From the NCBI GenBank assembly GCA_963920575.1, contig OY986970.1, positions 26,121,869-26,185,868 on the forward strand: a stretch of 64,000 nt of DNA, read 5' to 3'. The notes beneath the pieces were generated by a model. It saw nothing but the letters and a program-made list of their open reading frames with translations. It did no database searches and had not been told where the DNA came from. Below, piece by piece: positions 22,420-35,600 of the stretch. The DNA is from Narthecium ossifragum (lineage: Eukaryota > Streptophyta > Magnoliopsida > Dioscoreales > Nartheciaceae). Every line of letters starts with the position of its first letter. Within the stretch, counting starts at the first letter, position 1. The position numbers and the translations under genes are program-made.

Positions 22420-25400
22420 TGTTCGTGGATAAAACGTCGATCTCGTGGGGACGAGACCTCTATTTTATTTCCGAGCAAATCATATTTAAATTTCATATCA
22501 GGAAATTGTAGGCACCACACCCATGGATCTGCCGATCGGCAGATCCATCATTTACATCCCCATAGGGAATACCTCCGATTCTAGATCCAATAAAAATAAA
22601 TATTTTCCTATAATAATAATAATAAAAGGAAAATGAAATGACGTGAGGTCTTGGACCACCACGTTCATCGCCATGCAGGATATTGTTGGAGTTTTGTCAC
22701 CGGAGCTTCGAGTCCCTATTGCCGAAACTTTGAGTCCTTGTTGGAGTTGGGCAGATGTTATCCGAGTATTCACCACCAGCTTTCCGAGGCTACTGGGCTG
22801 GATGAAAACCGTCCGAGAATATCTTCAGATGTCTTCTGAGTTTCGCCGCAAGATCCTCAGGGCTGCTGGAGTCCAGGGATGTCGTTTGAGCGTCGAAACT
22901 GGTGTCGTTCACGCGTCGAAGCTAGTGGTGTCGAAGCTTGTGTTGTCCGAGCGTCGAAGGCAGGGCCGTCGAAGCTTGTTCACGCGTCGAAGCTGGTGTC
23001 CGATCTCCATCGAGGAAGCTGGCTGAAACCAGAAAAACGTCGACTGGATTCCACGCTGGAGAGATGGGTCGCGCGTCGAGCAGGGGGATGGAGCTCCGCC
23101 GTTCACCAAGACCTGGCGTTGATCATGCTGGTCGTTGGAAACAGGGGAAGCCGCGTTGGGTAAGGGGAATGGAGCTCCGCCGTTCACCAAGACATGGCGT
23201 TGATCATGCTGGTCGCTGGAAACAGGGGAGTCGCGGCTGGAACTTGAGGACGCCTAGATCTGGGCTTCGCGGTGGTGAGAAGATGGCCGGAACAGAGAAA
23301 CCAGCAGCTGGAACTTGAGGATGCCGGCTGGAAATAGAGGAAACGTAGGCGCCGGATGGAACAGGGGACGTGCGGCGAGCAGTAGGGACGAGGCTTTGAT
23401 CCTTGCTGGGACGGAGCCGATGTCGTCGGGGCTTCAGGAGACGACGGCGGATATTCTTCTTTAGAGTGGGTTTGAGCCTTTACGCAGCCGGATCGTCAGG
23501 GAGATGGAGAAGTGGCGCCTGGAACAGGGGAAGCAGGGAAAGCTTGTCTTCGAACCCGCCGGGAGAGAGAGAACCTCGGCTCGATCTCCGTCACTGGCGA
23601 GGAACCAAGCTAGAGCACCTTTGCTGGTAGGTCCAAGCCGCTGGTGACGAGCAAGAGGTTGAAGCTCGAACCACAGGATCGACGAGTCTCTTGCAGCGTC
23701 GACCCAGAGACGCAAACGTCTCGATGGGTTCCAGCTGTGTTGGCTGGATCTACGCCGTCCGGTGGTGCGCAGCGTCGGAACACCTCTAGAACCCCTTCGT
23801 CTTCAAGCCTCCAAGCTCTCTTTCGAAGATGTGAACCTCTTGACAAGAACCCGGCGTCTTCCTCTGACCTTCCACCGTCTTCTTCAACCGGTCTTCAACG
23901 TGTCTTGCACCGGTTTTCTTCAACCTCCAACGAACTTTTGGGTTGGATGAAGAATGGCGATGGGTTTCTCTGGTTGGGCAGCGGCGACGGAGACGCCTTT
24001 GGGTTTGGAGCGGAGACCCTCGTAGCTATGCACGGCGGTGAGGAGCGGATCTGATGAGGAAGCTCCGCGATGAAGGCGCGCCGGGTCTTCTCTTGCCTGA
24101 GAGTCTGAGAGGGACGGCGGTCGGTGCTGGAGCGACGGAGGAAGTGCGCCAGGTGCTGGCTGGAACGGCGGGGAGAATGCGCCGATCGGGCGCTCTTGAG
24201 CGCCCAAGAGAGCCTGCCCTCTCTCCTTCTGCTCTCTGTTTCCTATCCTCTATGCCTTTTCTCTCTAAATTTTGCCCAGCCTTTCTTTTAATTTCTTCAG
24301 CCCTTCTCCTCACCCATTTGCCAACCAACCAGCCAGCCTTCACCCTACTCCTTTTATAGGCACGAGAGGTGATCTTAATATGGATGGAATATCCTGATTT
24401 AAGGGATACTAATTGATGCTAATCCTTTTATATAAGGATAGCTCATATAATCTCACCATATTTAGAGATGCTGATTTTATTTTTATTTTTTATATGGTAT
24501 GAGAATGCAATCCAACCATAATTGAAGATGCTGATTTCTCATATGGTATGATACATATATTTGATTTGGCTGATTTTATATGGGTAGATGTTTTGTTTTG
24601 AAATTTGAATTTGAAATTCAAATGTTCAGATTTGAATTATCTGAATATTTGTCCAATTATTCAGATATTCAAAATGCCTTATTTAAATTTTAATTTCGAT
24701 ATTTCATATAATACTTTGGAAAATTTACTGAAATATCCCCGGGCAAGCCGGGTGTAAATTACCAAAATCTCCTTTTTTATCGGCCATATATTTTGGATCG
24801 AAATGTCTCCGGCGCAGATGAAATATCTCTGTTCTGGATTTTCACACCCCTGAAGGCGTGAAATGACTAAAATGCCCCCCTTGGGGTTAAATGACCAAAA
24901 TATCCTTTCGGTGTGGTTATTTAAGCGCGACGCATGGCGACGCGACTTCTGTGCGTGTCGTGGACACGTGTGCGCATTATGTGATGCGCGTATATTTTTG
25001 CCGGGACTTAGGCGAATTTGAAGTCGGGTATTTGTTTGGGTTTATTTGAATTTTCGGATTTTTCCTTTATTTATTTCAGGGAATTTTCTGTAATTTCCCA
25101 GATGTGGTGGAAAATTACCAAAACGCCCCTATATTTACACAGCTTATTTAGGATGCCATCAAAGCTATGTAAGGGCTATTTTGGAGTGTAGTGGGAAATT
25201 TAGACATGCATTTTGGTCTAAATTCCCAAAGTACCCTTGGATGGGTAAAATTACCAAAATACCCTTATTCCTCCAGTTTGTATAGGATGCCGTCAAAACC
25301 GGGGATATGTAGGAGATTTGGATGGACTCGACTGTGTATGAGCCCATTTGGGTTTGGTGCGTGCGGATTCAGCCTGGGGACTTCTGCAAACCTAGTCGAC

Positions 25401-25428
25401 TTAGCCTTAGCTAAAATCGATGTCAACA
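22420..25428 (+). mobile_element. 3.0-kb solo LTR, family with phased short repeats (copy A)
   Basis: Starts TGTTCGTGGATAAAACG and ends GATGTCAACA, flanked by a perfect 5-bp target duplication GGTGG (22415-22419, 25429-25433). Its start matches that of the LTR at 47506 (TGTTCGACAATAAAATCG). Both contain a CATCATTTACATCCCC block and a TATA-like box (TTTTATAGGC near 24350 here). After that box (24720-25290) come repeated phrases such as AAATTACCAAAATACCC and TAGGATGCCATCAAA. No primer-binding site or coding domains, hence a solo LTR. Several GC-rich open frames lie in the first 1.9 kb; I recognise none and treat them as chance. Confidence 0.8.
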
Positions 25429-25433
25429 GGTGG

Positions 25434-26924
25434 TTGTTGGGATCGACTGCGGATAAGGAGGGGCGGCAAATAAGCAATGAAAAATGAAGTGGAGAGTTTG
25501 CCATCGATCGGATCCGATTTGGAGACGACAAGCAAGAGCGGGGGGAGTAGAGGTGGCCGGATCAGCGGGGATGAAGTCGCAGGAAGTTGGGGTTTTGATC
25601 ATTGGGCTCGGATTGCCAAATTCGTCGTCGTAGCCGGCGGATTTGAAGTAGGCGGTGTCGGTCTCGAGAGAGGAGGAGGAGCAGGGGTGGCGGTTCAAGG
25701 CCAAATCTTGTCGGGAAGTGGTGGCAGAGAGGTCGGGGTGACGTTAGGGATATGGTTTCGGTGGTGGGGGGACCTCGGGGAGGCCGGAGGTGGAGAAATG
25801 GGGAGGTGGCGGCACCGACTTGAGGAGAAGTGAGTTCGGGCGGCGCAGTTGTCGCCAAAGGCATCGAGGATCACCGGGATCGGAGTGGGCGGGGTTGTGG
25901 TGAGGGGGCCGTGTTTATTAATGGAGGTGGAGATTGGTTGGCCTCACCGAAGTTACGAGAGAGGGATGGAGGTTGTGGCTGAGGGAGGTACGACATGGTT
26001 GCGAGGTTAGAGAAGATTGGAAGTGAGGGAGAAGATGACGGGAGGTAGAGTGGATGGCAGGAGAAGATGTGTTCACCGGTGCTAGGCCCTTGTATTAGGA
26101 CCAAGGTAGGAGAGGTCTTGGGGAAGGACTAGGTCTTTGTGTATGAGGAAAGAACTTAATGCCCTAAAAACCCCCAACCAAATCCTATGTCGTACCAAAT
26201 TCTAATTTGGTAGTTGGCGCCCATTTCCGCTTTAATTAATTAGTTAATTGGTGATACACCCAAATTAATGAAATGTATTGATAAAAACCCACTTACAAGT
26301 GTTTTAAGGTGATAAACCCACATGTTAACTATTTGAGTTCGTTTTTAATTTTCGATGACAAAAATATCAAAAGAAGAAATGGTAGATCAGTCCAGGAGAG
26401 TTCATTGAGGCCTCAGGAGGAGATTCATTGGGTCAAATCTTCTGTTAGGAGACGAAGGCAGCGAGATCGAGTTTGGGCTAAGAAGAAGAGTTTGGGATCC
26501 AACAAACCGGACTCTGACCATGGTCTGCGAGGGAGGAGGAAGGGTCATGGCAGCATCCATGAGGGGGGCTACTGGACATTTTCAGGAAGGTGAGGTGGTG
26601 AGGATCGGTGGGGCAGTGGTGTTGCGGCGGAGGTGGGTTTGATAGGGGGTTCGTAGGCAGTGGTGGAGGTGGTCTTGAGGTTTATGGGCTGAGCAAGCTT
26701 TTCTTATTCCCAGCTGTTCTTGAAGCCGGTGCTTCATGTGAAGCTGTGTTTGAATTTCTGGTTGACGTAACATTTTTGCAAAAGTGTTGTTGCTATATTT
26801 TTGCAGAAGTGTTGTTATTGTAGCAATAGATGATATGTACTGATCTCTGGCCTATAATTCAAATGTGATTTCCAAAGAAATAAATGAGATAACTAAGCTA
26901 TCATTTGATATACTAAGAAAATCT
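25434..26924. other. unassigned GC-rich then AT-rich DNA
   Basis: Right-hand continuation of the DNA split by the solo LTR. GC-rich overlapping open frames on both strands (25420-26100) have no recognisable domain. A small palindrome, ACCAAATTCTAATTTGGT, lies near 26195. No gene is supported. Confidence 0.35.
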
Positions 26925-27293
26925 ATATTTGAATGAGAGAAAACTCAGTTGATTGAGAGGAAACCCATGATATTGAGAGAAAACCCATTTAGTTGAGAGA
27001 AAACTCTATCTATTACATTGAGAGAAAACCCATGACATTGAGAGAAAACCCATTCACTTGAGAGAAAACTCTATCTATTACATTGAGAGAAAACCCATGA
27101 CATTGAGAGAAAACCCATTCACTTGAGAGAAAACTCTATCTATTACATTGAGAGAAAACCCATGATATTGAGAAAAAACTCATTCACTTGAGAGAAAACT
27201 CTATCTATTACATTGAGAGAAAACCCATGATATTGAGAAAAAATCCATTCACTTGAGAGAAAACTCTATCTATTACATTGAGAGAAAACCCCA
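26925..27293 (+). repeat. 65-bp minisatellite built from GAGAGAAAAC subunits
   Basis: About five copies of a 65-bp higher-order unit made of three ~20-24-bp subunits, each starting with TTGAGAGAAAAC and ending CCCATGA, CCCATTCA or TCTATCTATTA. Later copies are closer to each other than the first ones, as in recent unequal exchange. Confidence 0.9.
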
Positions 27294-27665
27294 TTCAGCA
27301 AATTTTAAGCACCACTCTTATCTATCTATCAGCTTAAATTCTTCATCTTACAACAACTTGGATTGTGACACATATGTACAGCAAAGTCTTGGTCTATGAA
27401 GGATGGACGAATAGTGTATGGATGTTTGAGTCATTCTTCTGCCCAATAGGACGGAATGCAGACTAGTCTTCTCAATCCTAATAGGGGTTTGGTGGCAGGT
27501 GGTTTTCTCGCCATGGTTATTTATTACTTTTTGAAGAGTGAGCCGTTGGTGAAAAGATCGATTTGTTAGGCGGTAAAAAGGTAAAAAAATATTAATGGGA
27601 GAACAAAGATCGAGATACGGCAAGGCTATCGTTGTAAAGGGAATTAAATCCGGAGGGTACTCGCC
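27294..27665. other. intergenic, nothing recognised
   Basis: No gene or repeat supported between the minisatellite and the MITE at 27666. Confidence 0.4.
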
Positions 27666-27829
27666 GGGGGCGTTTGGCTACCGCGCGGGGGCGGATTCCA
27701 ATTTCGCGAATCCGACTGGGATCCGCGTCGGCGCCAAACGCGCGGATCCCGATCGTTGGAATCCGCGGATTCGCGAGATCCCGCGAATTCTCGCGGATTT
27801 GCGGGATCCGGGGTGCGCCAAACGCCCCC
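27666..27829. mobile_element. GC-rich MITE with GGGGGCGTTTGGC inverted ends
   Basis: 164 bp; terminal GGGGGCGTTTGGC at 27666-27678 pairs with GCCAAACGCCCCC at 27817-27829. The interior is full of GGATTC/GAATCC and GCGAATTCGCG palindromes. No clear target duplication. A related copy is at 28930-29098. The left edge of the large duplicated segment (27777) falls inside it. Confidence 0.7.
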
Positions 27830-27971
27830 ACCATTGACGAAGAAGGTATGGAGTTTTTAACCATCTCTGTCTGTCTTATAGCTGGAATCCATTCTCACCT
27901 TTTGTAGCATGTTATTTTAATAAAAGTTGTTGGGGGTTTTCACCCCAAAAACAGTATGCTATGTTTTATTG

Positions 27972-27998
27972 CCCCCCATAAGTAAGACTTATGGGGGG
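27972..27998. repeat. perfect 12-bp stem hairpin
   Basis: CCCCCCATAAGT, a 3-base loop, then its exact reverse complement. Repeated at 54305-54331 in the duplicate. No T-tract or gene relation identified. Confidence 0.7.
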
Positions 27999-28929
27999 TT
28001 GGCCGATTCCCCCTTAATTAATTAACATATGGGTTTTTTACTTATAAATTCCTAAAAACTTCTTAAATATCATATATATACCCTTACAATTTTTGAGCTC
28101 ACGTACATACCCTTCAAAACTTGAAAAAATGATAAACATGTTCGTCGTTTACTTGCCGGCGAATCAATAGGGAATATTCATAGCGCCGTTAACGACGCAA
28201 TGTAAAAAGACGTCATTGCCCTTGGGCTCATTCTTTCTCCTCCCTCACACGATCTCACTCATAGTTGCCCACGACCTCGCCAGAGATCCCAACGGCACTT
28301 CGCTGCAACCTTATCGGAGATCCCAGCGAGCACCTCGCCGCAACCTCGATGATGTTCCTCCTCATTGGACACCAAATCCACCGATGTTCCTCCTCGCTAG
28401 ACACTAAACCCACATTCCCTCAAACCCATCACCGCCGCGCGTCCAGATCCGCCGCCTCCGTTGTCGGGATCGCCGATCAGGCGCCAAGGATCAATTCCCC
28501 AAGTCCTCACGACCCTATTTGTGTCAGTCTTGATCTCCGGTGAGCTTTATCCACCATCGATCCATCATCGACGTTTCTCAGCCTTCCGATCAAGCTGATC
28601 CTGCCATCCATTCAATCATGATCACGATCCAGCCGTCTAATTGCCCAGTCTTTGATCCAACAACTCGAGTAATTAATTAATTTCCATGGATGAGCATGGG
28701 TAAAAAAGTATTTTTGTTAAGTTAAATAGATAGATATAGGGAGACGGAGATTTATGTTTATCATTTTTTTAACTTTTGAGGAGTATATATATAAACTCAA
28801 AAAATATAAAAAATATATAATATATATGTATATTTTTTTGTAGGGATTTGTAAGTAACATCAAGCCAGGGCATAACCCCACACCAGACTACGATATAATC
28901 CAGAGAAACAGCCCTCGCATCATTTCAGA

Positions 28930-29098
28930 GGGCGTTTGGCTACCGTGGGGAGGTATCCGCGCCCGCGAGGCGGATTCCAATTTCGCGAATCCGATCAGGA
29001 TCCGTGCTGGTGCCAAACGCGCGGATCCCGATCATTGAAATTCACGGATTCGCGGGATACCGCGAATTCGCGGGATCCGGGGCGCGCCAAACGCCCCC
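28930..29098. mobile_element. second GC-rich MITE copy upstream of the LRK10L gene
   Basis: Starts GGGCGTTTGGCTACCG and ends GCGCCAAACGCCCCC; interior shares GCGGATTCCAATTTCGCGAA and GGATCC palindromes with the element at 27666. Flanks (TCA left, TAA right) hint at a three-base target like Tourist elements, but this is weak. A copy in the duplicate lies at 55263-55431. Confidence 0.65.
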
Positions 29099-29254
29099 TA
29101 ACGAATCCTTCGGATACTACCCACCCCGACCGTCTCTTCTACTTCTCTGGACACTTTGAAATGTCCACCACATCATCATAGCCGACGAACCCACCCTCCT
29201 AAATCCCCTAAATTCTCCCGATCCCGACTCTTCACCCCCACCAAGTCTACCCTC

Positions 29255-29429
29255 GTACGACCGTATGGAACATTCTCGGATACTAGGATCTTATTTTTTA
29301 GTCAGTTTATTGCTGTTGCAGTTTGCTGGTCCCTCTCCGACGTACGACCGTTCGGAACATGCTCGGAAACCAGGATCTTATTTTTTGGTCAGTTTATTGC
29401 TGTTGCCGTTTGCTGGGTCCCTCTCCGAC
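29255..29429 (+). repeat. 87-bp tandem duplication in the LRK10L promoter region
   Basis: Two direct copies, joined at about 29341, each with TACGACCGT..GGAACAT.CTCGG and GGATCTTATTTTTTNGTCAG then TTTATTGCTGTTGC. They lie about 260-430 bp before the chosen start codon, so could be in the promoter or leader. The pair also occurs in the duplicate (about 55588-55762). Confidence 0.8.
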
Positions 29430-29684
29430 GACAACTTAAAAGAAAGCAAGCAAAGAGAACCCCTCTTTCCAACCTCTCCTCCTCAGAAACCCCTCTCTTC
29501 CTGCGGCCCACCATAACCCCGGAATAAGTCCTCTTTGGCCGCTCATTTTTTTCCCTCGTTTGACTTCTTTATTGTCGTTGTCTACCGGCATGGAGACGCC
29601 ACACTCGAAGACCATTTCCTCCATCGTCCCCATCTACTCCTCTTCCTTTCCCCAACCATCCTTGGATACTCCAGAGCACGCGAG

Positions 29685-32600
29685 ATGGAGCATCCACAGC
29701 TCTATCGTCTCCTCCTCGTCCTCGCCCTCTCATCTCTGCCCTCTTCTCTCTCTCTGCCTTCCGCCGATCCGCATCCATACTCATATTGCGCTCCGACCAC
29801 CTCCGTCTGCGGCGCCGGCACGTCCAATCTCACGGTATCCTACCCATTTCTCATCGACGGCAGGCCTGGCAACTGCGGATACGAGGGTTTCGGCATCAAA
29901 TGCGTCAACGGAGCCCCCTTCATAACGATCTCCAAGAAGCCGTACCTTGTGAAGAATCTTGACTACACCAACCATCTCATCACGGTGGTCGACCCCAGCT
30001 ATGTTAACATAGCATGCCCCAAGGGGTTCGACAACACCACCATAGATCCCTCCTCCTTGTTCCATTACAGCGATGCGATAAAGAACGTACCCATCTTCTT
30101 CCAATGCCCCTCCACTCAGTTCGTCTCCACCCCTCCGTTTTATGATATTGGTTGTCAAATTGATGGGGGGTCAGCGTACTACAGGATTGACAACACGAGC
30201 ATCCTGGACATGCCTGGCTTCTGCACCTCCCTAGCTTTAGTACCAATGGATTCTGTTGTCGCCAATTCCTTGGAGAATGGGATGGTGAGCTTGACGGCCG
30301 CTCTGCAGGAGGGGTTTTCCCTGAAGTGGATGCCCGGGAACGGCTGGTGTGACAATTGCATTAGTACAGGTGGATTCTGCGGGTATAACCAATCGTCGCC
30401 GGCCGCGCAGACCTGCTACTGTGGCGATGAATCTGTTCTTGGTTCCTGTCCAAACAAAGGTATTATTGGATCTGGATTTTTCATTCTTTATACACACTTT
30501 ATAAGTCTTAAACTTCTCTATATGATCCGGCTTGGTTTATTTTGATCCGGAAGTGCCCAACTTGAGAATTGATATTTGGCAGGGAATAGCTGAAATGATT
30601 TTGGATTTTGAGAGTTGTCAAGATCTAAAATACGTGCATAGGTATCCTCACCTTTGTTTGTTTATCCCTTCGGGAAGCAAATGTATGAATACATCTAGAA
30701 TTTTCATTCAACTACACAACTTTTGAGATGTACAATTATCTATATCGGCCTTAGTTTATTTTGATCCGAAAGTGCCCAACTTAAGAGTTGATATTGGGCA
30801 GAGAAGTGCCAATCTTGAGAGTTGATATTTTGGAAGGGAGATTGAACTTGAATTTTAATTGTTGTCAAGATCGAAGATATGCCATCAGGAATCCTCACCT
30901 TTATTTATCTCTTCGGCAAGCAAGGGTATGATTGTATCTGAGTTTCATTATTCCAGTAGAATTATGAGTTGTAAAATTCTTTGTATCAGCCTTAGTTTTA
31001 TTTTAATCTGAAAGTGCCCATCTTGAGAGTTGATATTTGGTTGGGAAGAGCTGAAATGAATTGGATGTTGAGGAGGTTTCTAGATCTGCTTGTGTAGTTA
31101 GGAATGCTCGCTTTTATTTATCCCTTGGTGTTGAAAGCAAAGATGTTTAACTGGGATAGGGATGGGTATTACTGGGAGGCTAAGTTTTCAGAACTATGGC
31201 ATAAATCAATTTCAGACTCATCCATTACTGTGGACATTGGTTTGTATTATGATGCTGTGTGGGATGAATCATGTCAAAATTTTAATTACAAAAGGTGACT
31301 CACTTGACAAAGGCAACACTCAACATCAACATATTACCTGCCCTGACGATATTTGTGCAACCTGAGTTGGTTTGGGGGGGCTATTGGGGGTGTATTGCCA
31401 TGCGAGGAAATATGATCTGTATTTTAGGAATATGGCCCAAGATTTTCAGCTATTTACCTGGAAGGAACATGTCTTTTAGTGAGCAGGATATTTGTTTGTT
31501 TTCTTGTTCATAACAGTCTTATTTTTGTGGCATCCGTTGAAGATTCAATTAAGTAGTCGATGCCAAGACATTGAGATTTGAGAGTAGATGGATTGATGCA
31601 ACTCTTCTGTTCCTTCTCCTTTGTGCGCTTTGCACTATTCTGATCCAAGAATTTCAAGAAACTGATCTCCAAACACCCTAAACTGATCCTTTCTTTGCCA
31701 TTCATCTTTTTGTCTTCTTCATCTACCTCATGTAGCATGCCTCCCACTGTAATGCTAAAGCATGCAAAAAATTCTTTGACTTGACTGGCAATCTTTTGCT
31801 TGGTCAATATTAGAGATTACAAACATCTGTCAGAGTTTTCGTTTAAAACAGTCATTTATTTGTTCAAGCTACTAATGGTTACTCAGTCGAGGACATTTAA
31901 GAGAGCCAGGCTTTCTTGGAGACTATTCACTTGTTTTGACACATCACAGATGCGCTCAATTGTTTAGCTCCTTCTGTGAGCTGCTTTCCTTCTTCGACGA
32001 TTTCTCGATATTCAATTATCGTGGAAGTCTGATCTGCTGCTTTATGGGTTGGAATATTGGTCCGAGCCTAGCCTACTGCCCATCAGTTTTTCCTTGGCCA
32101 GGCTTCTGAAACTAGGTCACAAGAAGATGATATAAGGTTTCTAAAATATGCTAGAATAATGATTGTTGAGTTTGAAGATGATGATATTGCTTGGCTTGGT
32201 ACTAGAAAGTGATGTTTGTGGCCTATATAGCAGATGAAGAGTTTCTATACCGGCTGGCTCTTATAGATGTCTCCTTGCCATGTTTCATAGTTAGTGCTGC
32301 ACTCTGGAAGTATTTAGTGACCCCTACCAAAGATTATGGTTACAGATGATGTATAATTGTTGCTGAACTTGACTACTGAAATTGAAAGTATGCTCCTCTA
32401 TTCACCCTTAGTAGTCGCTTTTGTTAGGTATACTATTCTCATGTTATCGACATATTGTCACGTCTAAGGTACATATAATATATTGCTCGATTACTTGTTT
32501 TGCATTTATTCATCTTTGGTAGCATCTCATAGCCCACGATCATGGATCGGTTGTCAGTTTTAGTACCCAAACAGAAGAGTTATTTCTTAGTCCTTAATGA

Positions 32601-35600
32601 GCCTGCATTGTCTCTATACCATGCCACCACTTCCCCATTCTATATTCAGAAGTTTTGTAAAAAAAATTGGATTCTCCCGTATCAGATGTAGAGCACATGT
32701 ATCTTCTAATTCACTTGGGGTGCGTTTGGCAAACCTGAATCTGATGAATTAGCTGAATGAGGAATCTGTGGAATTAGCTGAATGGGGAATGAGCTGAATC
32801 TGGTGATTTCGTGGATTTTGGTTCTGTTGTTTGGTTGGTCTGTATGGGATGAGTTGAATCTGTTGATTCTGGCGTTTGACTTGGCTATTATGGATGAGCT
32901 GAATCTGCTAATTTTGTTCAAATTAATAATAAAATTTTAAATTTTCTTCAAATTAAGACATGTTTTTTATTATAATAATAACAATACCCACGAGATATGA
33001 TTGATCGAAATTATTGAAAATTTAGGTCAAATTAATTCTTTGAATGCATCTAATCATTTAAAATAATTGATCGAAATTATTGAAAATTCAGGTATAATTT
33101 AAGTTATAATATATTAAATGATTTTATAAATTAAATTACATCAAATATTTGCTTTAAAAAATACTCAATATTGGTCTCATAACGAAGATATCGATGATAT
33201 CTTTCCAATGAGACTAATTTCATAAAGTTTCAACGTGTATATTTAAAGTTATGATAAATATAGCCATTTTAAATATTAAGGGGATAAAATGGTCATTTAG
33301 GATTTCTTCAAATCCGGGATCCGGTTGGTATGTATTGCGGCGTCCACTTGATTTGAGCGGACGCCGCGATTCCAAAATTTTGGAATCCGACGTATGTCGG
33401 ATCCGGTCGATTCCAAATCACAAAACGAACCAAACAAAAGAATGGATTGAATGCGGAATCCGCTCATTCCCCATTCCATCTAATCCATCCCATACCATGC
33501 CATCCAAACGCACCCTTGGTATGCAAAGACACCTGGAGGAGAATGTCTACTGGGAGCAAAATGGGACCAGTTTATTTCTGCTCAATGTTTTATTTGTTCA
33601 TAAAGATTCTTCTCATTAGCTTTAAGCTGCATTCTTGGTAAACCGGGCATCCTTTATAAAGATTGTTTGTCAGAGGTGTTGTGGTAATATGTCTATCTTT
33701 CTAATATATCTAGTGCTGACCTTTGAGTTTTGTGATTTCATGATGCAGGGGACAGCAAAGGCACAATGAGGATTATAATAGGTAATGAAGACATCTCTTT
33801 TATTGAGCTATTTCAAAGATTTAATTTAGTTGTTTGCTTTACTAGTATTATTTCTGTTTCCTCTGTTTTCATGCTTTTGATTGGTACTCACATGGCATCA
33901 GTTTGCTTTTCTAAATATTCTCCTGCTCTTTCCGATGAATCTTTCTGGAAGTGTTGATGAACAAAGGTTAATAACTCGTAGTTGCTTAAAAAGCAGACTT
34001 TTGGTAATCAATCATGAAGCTATAAATTTTTTTCTCGGATGATTTAAGCAGAGTCAAAACTTTTTAACTAGGCTTTTTAGGATGGGTCTTGGTACTTGAG
34101 CTATTGCATGAAGTGTAGGTTTGTCAATGGTCTCATTTTGTTTCATACGCACTCACCTAGAGTTAAAAAAAACTATATGGATTTTGGGATTCCACAAAGC
34201 ATGTTTCCATGAGTCTTTCAGCTACACCTGCTTGTTAAATGGTTGTCATGGTCTTAGTCTCCTTTATGCACTCTCTCCTGGAATTTGAAGCTGAGGAAAA
34301 GAGTAGATGTATATTGCGGAGGAATTTTCGTGACAAACCATCAAGTTGTGTCAGAGATATATACTTTTCGAGAGGTTTGACAAACTATTCCATTGGCCTC
34401 TGGGGAATGAGTCTCTAATATTGCAGGGTTCAATAATCTCAACAAAAAGAAAATGTGGCAAACTGCAAAAGACTATTAAGGTTTCAAATTTAGTTTCTTG
34501 AAATAAGTTAGTTCTATGAGGAATTGTTGTGGAAACTAGGGAAGCCACCTTCTCAAAGTCCCCAATGTACATCGTTTGTAAGTGAATACAACTCCATGTT
34601 ACCTCCCTCTGATTTCTTACCTTGGAATAAGCTCAAAAACTTCTCGTCAACAGGTGTTTGTACTGGAATCGGTGGCTTCATCTTAGCAGGTGTTATCGGC
34701 TTTCTTTGGTATCGATACAAAAAAAGAAAGCAGTTCTTGCTCTCTTCAACTATTCCATTGCAAACTGCCTCATCTAGTCAATCCTTTAAGAAAGATTCTC
34801 AACTGGGCAGTGCGCATTATCATACTCACATTTTCTCTTATGAGGAGCTACAGGAGGCCACTGACTGCTTTGACTCTGCCAAAGAGTTAGGGGATGGTGG
34901 CTTTGGCACTGTGTATAAAGGTAAATGAAGATTAAGGTTTCTGCTGTGCATGTTCAAGGTTCTAATTATGTAGGTAGCCTCCTGATGTTATAATAGCATC
35001 TATGGACTGCAGGCAAGCTCCGGGATGGTCGCGTTGTTGCTGTCAAGCGGCTCTATGAGAATAATTTCAAGGGTGTTGGACAGTTTATGAATGAGGTCGA
35101 GATTCTTTCCCGTCTCCGCCATGAAAACCTCGTGTCCTTGTATGGATGCACCTCTCATCACAGCCGTGAACTCGTCCTTGTCTATGAATTTGTTGCAAAT
35201 GGCACAGTTGCAGACCACCTCCATGGGCCTCGTGCATGCGAGGGATTCCTCACATGGCCTGTCCGAATGAACATTGCCATTGAGACGACCGATGCACTTG
35301 CTTACCTCCATGCTATTGAGCCACCGGTTATTCACCGAGATGTCAAGACCAGCAACATCCTTCTTGACAAAAGTTACCACGTGAAGGTTGCAGATTTTGG
35401 GCTCTCTCGGCTTTTCCCCAGTAATGCTACTCATGTCTCTACTGCTCCACAAGGGACACCAGGGTACGTGGATCCCGAATATTATAAGTGCTACCATCTA
35501 ACAGATAAGAGTGATGTATACAGCCTTGGCGTGGTTTTGATAGAGCTAATATCTTCGAAGCCAGCTGTTGATGTTACCAGGGAGCGAAATGATATCAATT

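Larger units (their letters stand above)
27777..30680 (+). repeat. duplicated segment, copy 1 (partner 54110-57012)
   Basis: Direct duplicate at a constant offset of 26,333 bp. It contains MITE DNA, upstream DNA, the LRK10L ectodomain exon and the start of its first intron. Up to about 30170 I see no differences from the partner; from there to 30680 scattered substitutions appear. Beyond it the introns stay alignable in places but are clearly diverged (for example 31080-31235 with 57700-57845). Confidence 0.9.

Noticed and set aside
22643..24359. Several overlapping frames of 75-136 codons on both strands
   Set aside because: They lie inside a solo LTR with a perfect target duplication, overlap on both strands and show no recognisable domain.
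26925..27293. CRISPR-like look of the regularly spaced repeat
   Set aside because: Units are contiguous and related throughout, with no unique spacers, in a plant nuclear genome; it is a minisatellite.
29535..29684. Upstream in-frame ATG giving a 50-residue longer LRK10L protein
   Set aside because: The extension destroys the N-terminal signal peptide; the ATG at 29685 gives a normal secreted start. The same applies at 55868 in the duplicate.
30537..31513. Short frames in LRK10L intron 1
   Set aside because: They come from the degenerate ~230-bp intron repeat and adjoining intron DNA; the spliced gene model bypasses them cleanly.
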